The translations under genes and the position numbers were made by a program. A DNA stretch of 64,000 bases from CALJUZ01 sp003387805 (GTDB taxonomy: Bacteria > Bacillota > Limnochordia > Limnochordales > ZCTH02-B6), in the NCBI GenBank assembly GCA_937975235.1, contig CALJUZ010000106.1, forward strand, positions 1-64,000, read 5' to 3'. The number at the start of each line of letters is the position of its first letter. Positions within the stretch are counted from its first letter, which is position 1. This document shows, in pieces, positions 63,841-64,000 of the stretch. Below the pieces are notes generated by a model. The model was not told where the DNA came from and made no database searches. It saw only the letters and a program-made list of their open reading frames with translations.

Positions 63841-64000
63841 ACCAGCAAAACGACGTCCTTCTCGAAGTGCGCGGGCTCGTCAAGCACTTTCCGCTGCGGC
63901 GCAGCCTGAAGCAGGTGCTGCAGGGCCAGCGGCCGGCGGTGCGGGCCGTGGACGGCGTGGACTTTTTCGTGCGCCGGGGCGAGATTTTCGGGCTGGTGGG
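63837..64000 (+). CDS. Peptide-type ABC transporter ATP-binding protein (DppF/OppF-like), partial
   Basis: The first 54 codons are present. LLEVRGLVKHFPLRR and VRAVDGVDFFVRRGEIFGLVG are typical of the DppF/OppF N-terminus and stop just before the Walker A motif at the window edge. Coupled to the upstream ATPase by an ATGA overlap. The intact gene would continue for roughly 270 more codons. Confidence 0.92.
   Translation, partial: MNQQNDVLLEVRGLVKHFPLRRSLKQVLQGQRPAVRAVDGVDFFVRRGEIFGLV

Overview
The window reads as chromosome of a high-GC, endospore-forming Firmicute (Bacillota). Endospore-specific genes are present (sigE with a pro-sequence, spoIIGA, sigG, spoIIR, spoIIP, an alpha/beta-type SASP, two CotF-like coat proteins, a BofC-like protein). 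The dcw cell-wall cluster is of Firmicute type, glycyl-tRNA synthetase is split (glyQ/glyS), and GC content is very high with many GTG/TTG starts and strong Shine-Dalgarno sites. Symbiobacterium- or Limnochorda-like lineages are the best guess; this is inference from gene content, not a database match.

Layout. 1-100: 3' end of a 5S rRNA and its terminator. 0.2-2.6 kb: a CNNM/CorC-type membrane protein (minus strand) and a secreted protein of unknown role. 2.7-13.3 kb: a long plus-strand run of yebC, bofC-like, ruvC-ruvA-ruvB, a DUF2905 protein, recO, glyQ-glyS, dnaG and sigA, covering recombination, glycine charging and the macromolecular-synthesis genes. 13.3-13.7 kb: tRNA(CAU), probably Ile2, and tRNA-Glu, each with its own near-consensus promoter. 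13.7-19.3 kb: a DMT exporter, two CotF-like proteins, aroA, pepF, an SASP with a sigma-G-like promoter, and a small zinc-finger protein. 19.4-22.5 kb, minus strand: sufB, citrate synthase, cutA.

22.6-38.6 kb: the dcw cluster, preceded by four MraZ boxes at exact 10-bp spacing: mraZ, rsmH, ftsL, PBP (SpoVD/PBP2B type), murE, murF, mraY, ftsW, murG, murC, murB, murA, ftsQ, ftsZ. murD is absent from its usual place between mraY and ftsW, and there is no ftsA before ftsZ. 38.6-46.6 kb: sigE and spoIIGA on the minus strand, then sigG and spoIIR on the plus strand, so the whole pro-sigma-E activation circuit lies within 3.5 kb. These are followed by ylmC (minus), nrdR, pgeF, ftsK/spoIIIE and hslO. 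46.7-53.6 kb: a UPF0182 membrane protein, spoIIP with a sigma-E-like promoter, a gamma-carbonic anhydrase, and a yqhG/yqhH pair.

53.7-64 kb: two peptide-type ABC transporter clusters separated by tRNA-Ala(CGC). The first encodes a binding protein and two permeases but no ATPase. The second encodes a binding protein, two permeases and two ATPases, the last cut by the window end. The second binding protein appears circularly permuted: its C-terminal third is the lobe that normally comes first. Both binding proteins have cleavable signal peptides without a lipobox cysteine. Both genes follow a similar leader made of a hairpin, a G-rich ribosome-binding tract and a short ORF starting ATG-CCG. Tandem 11-bp repeats in an AT-richer patch just beyond tRNA-Ala look like a relic of an integration site. 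The permuted binding protein, the paired leaders and the re-ordered sporulation locus are the observations most worth pursuing.
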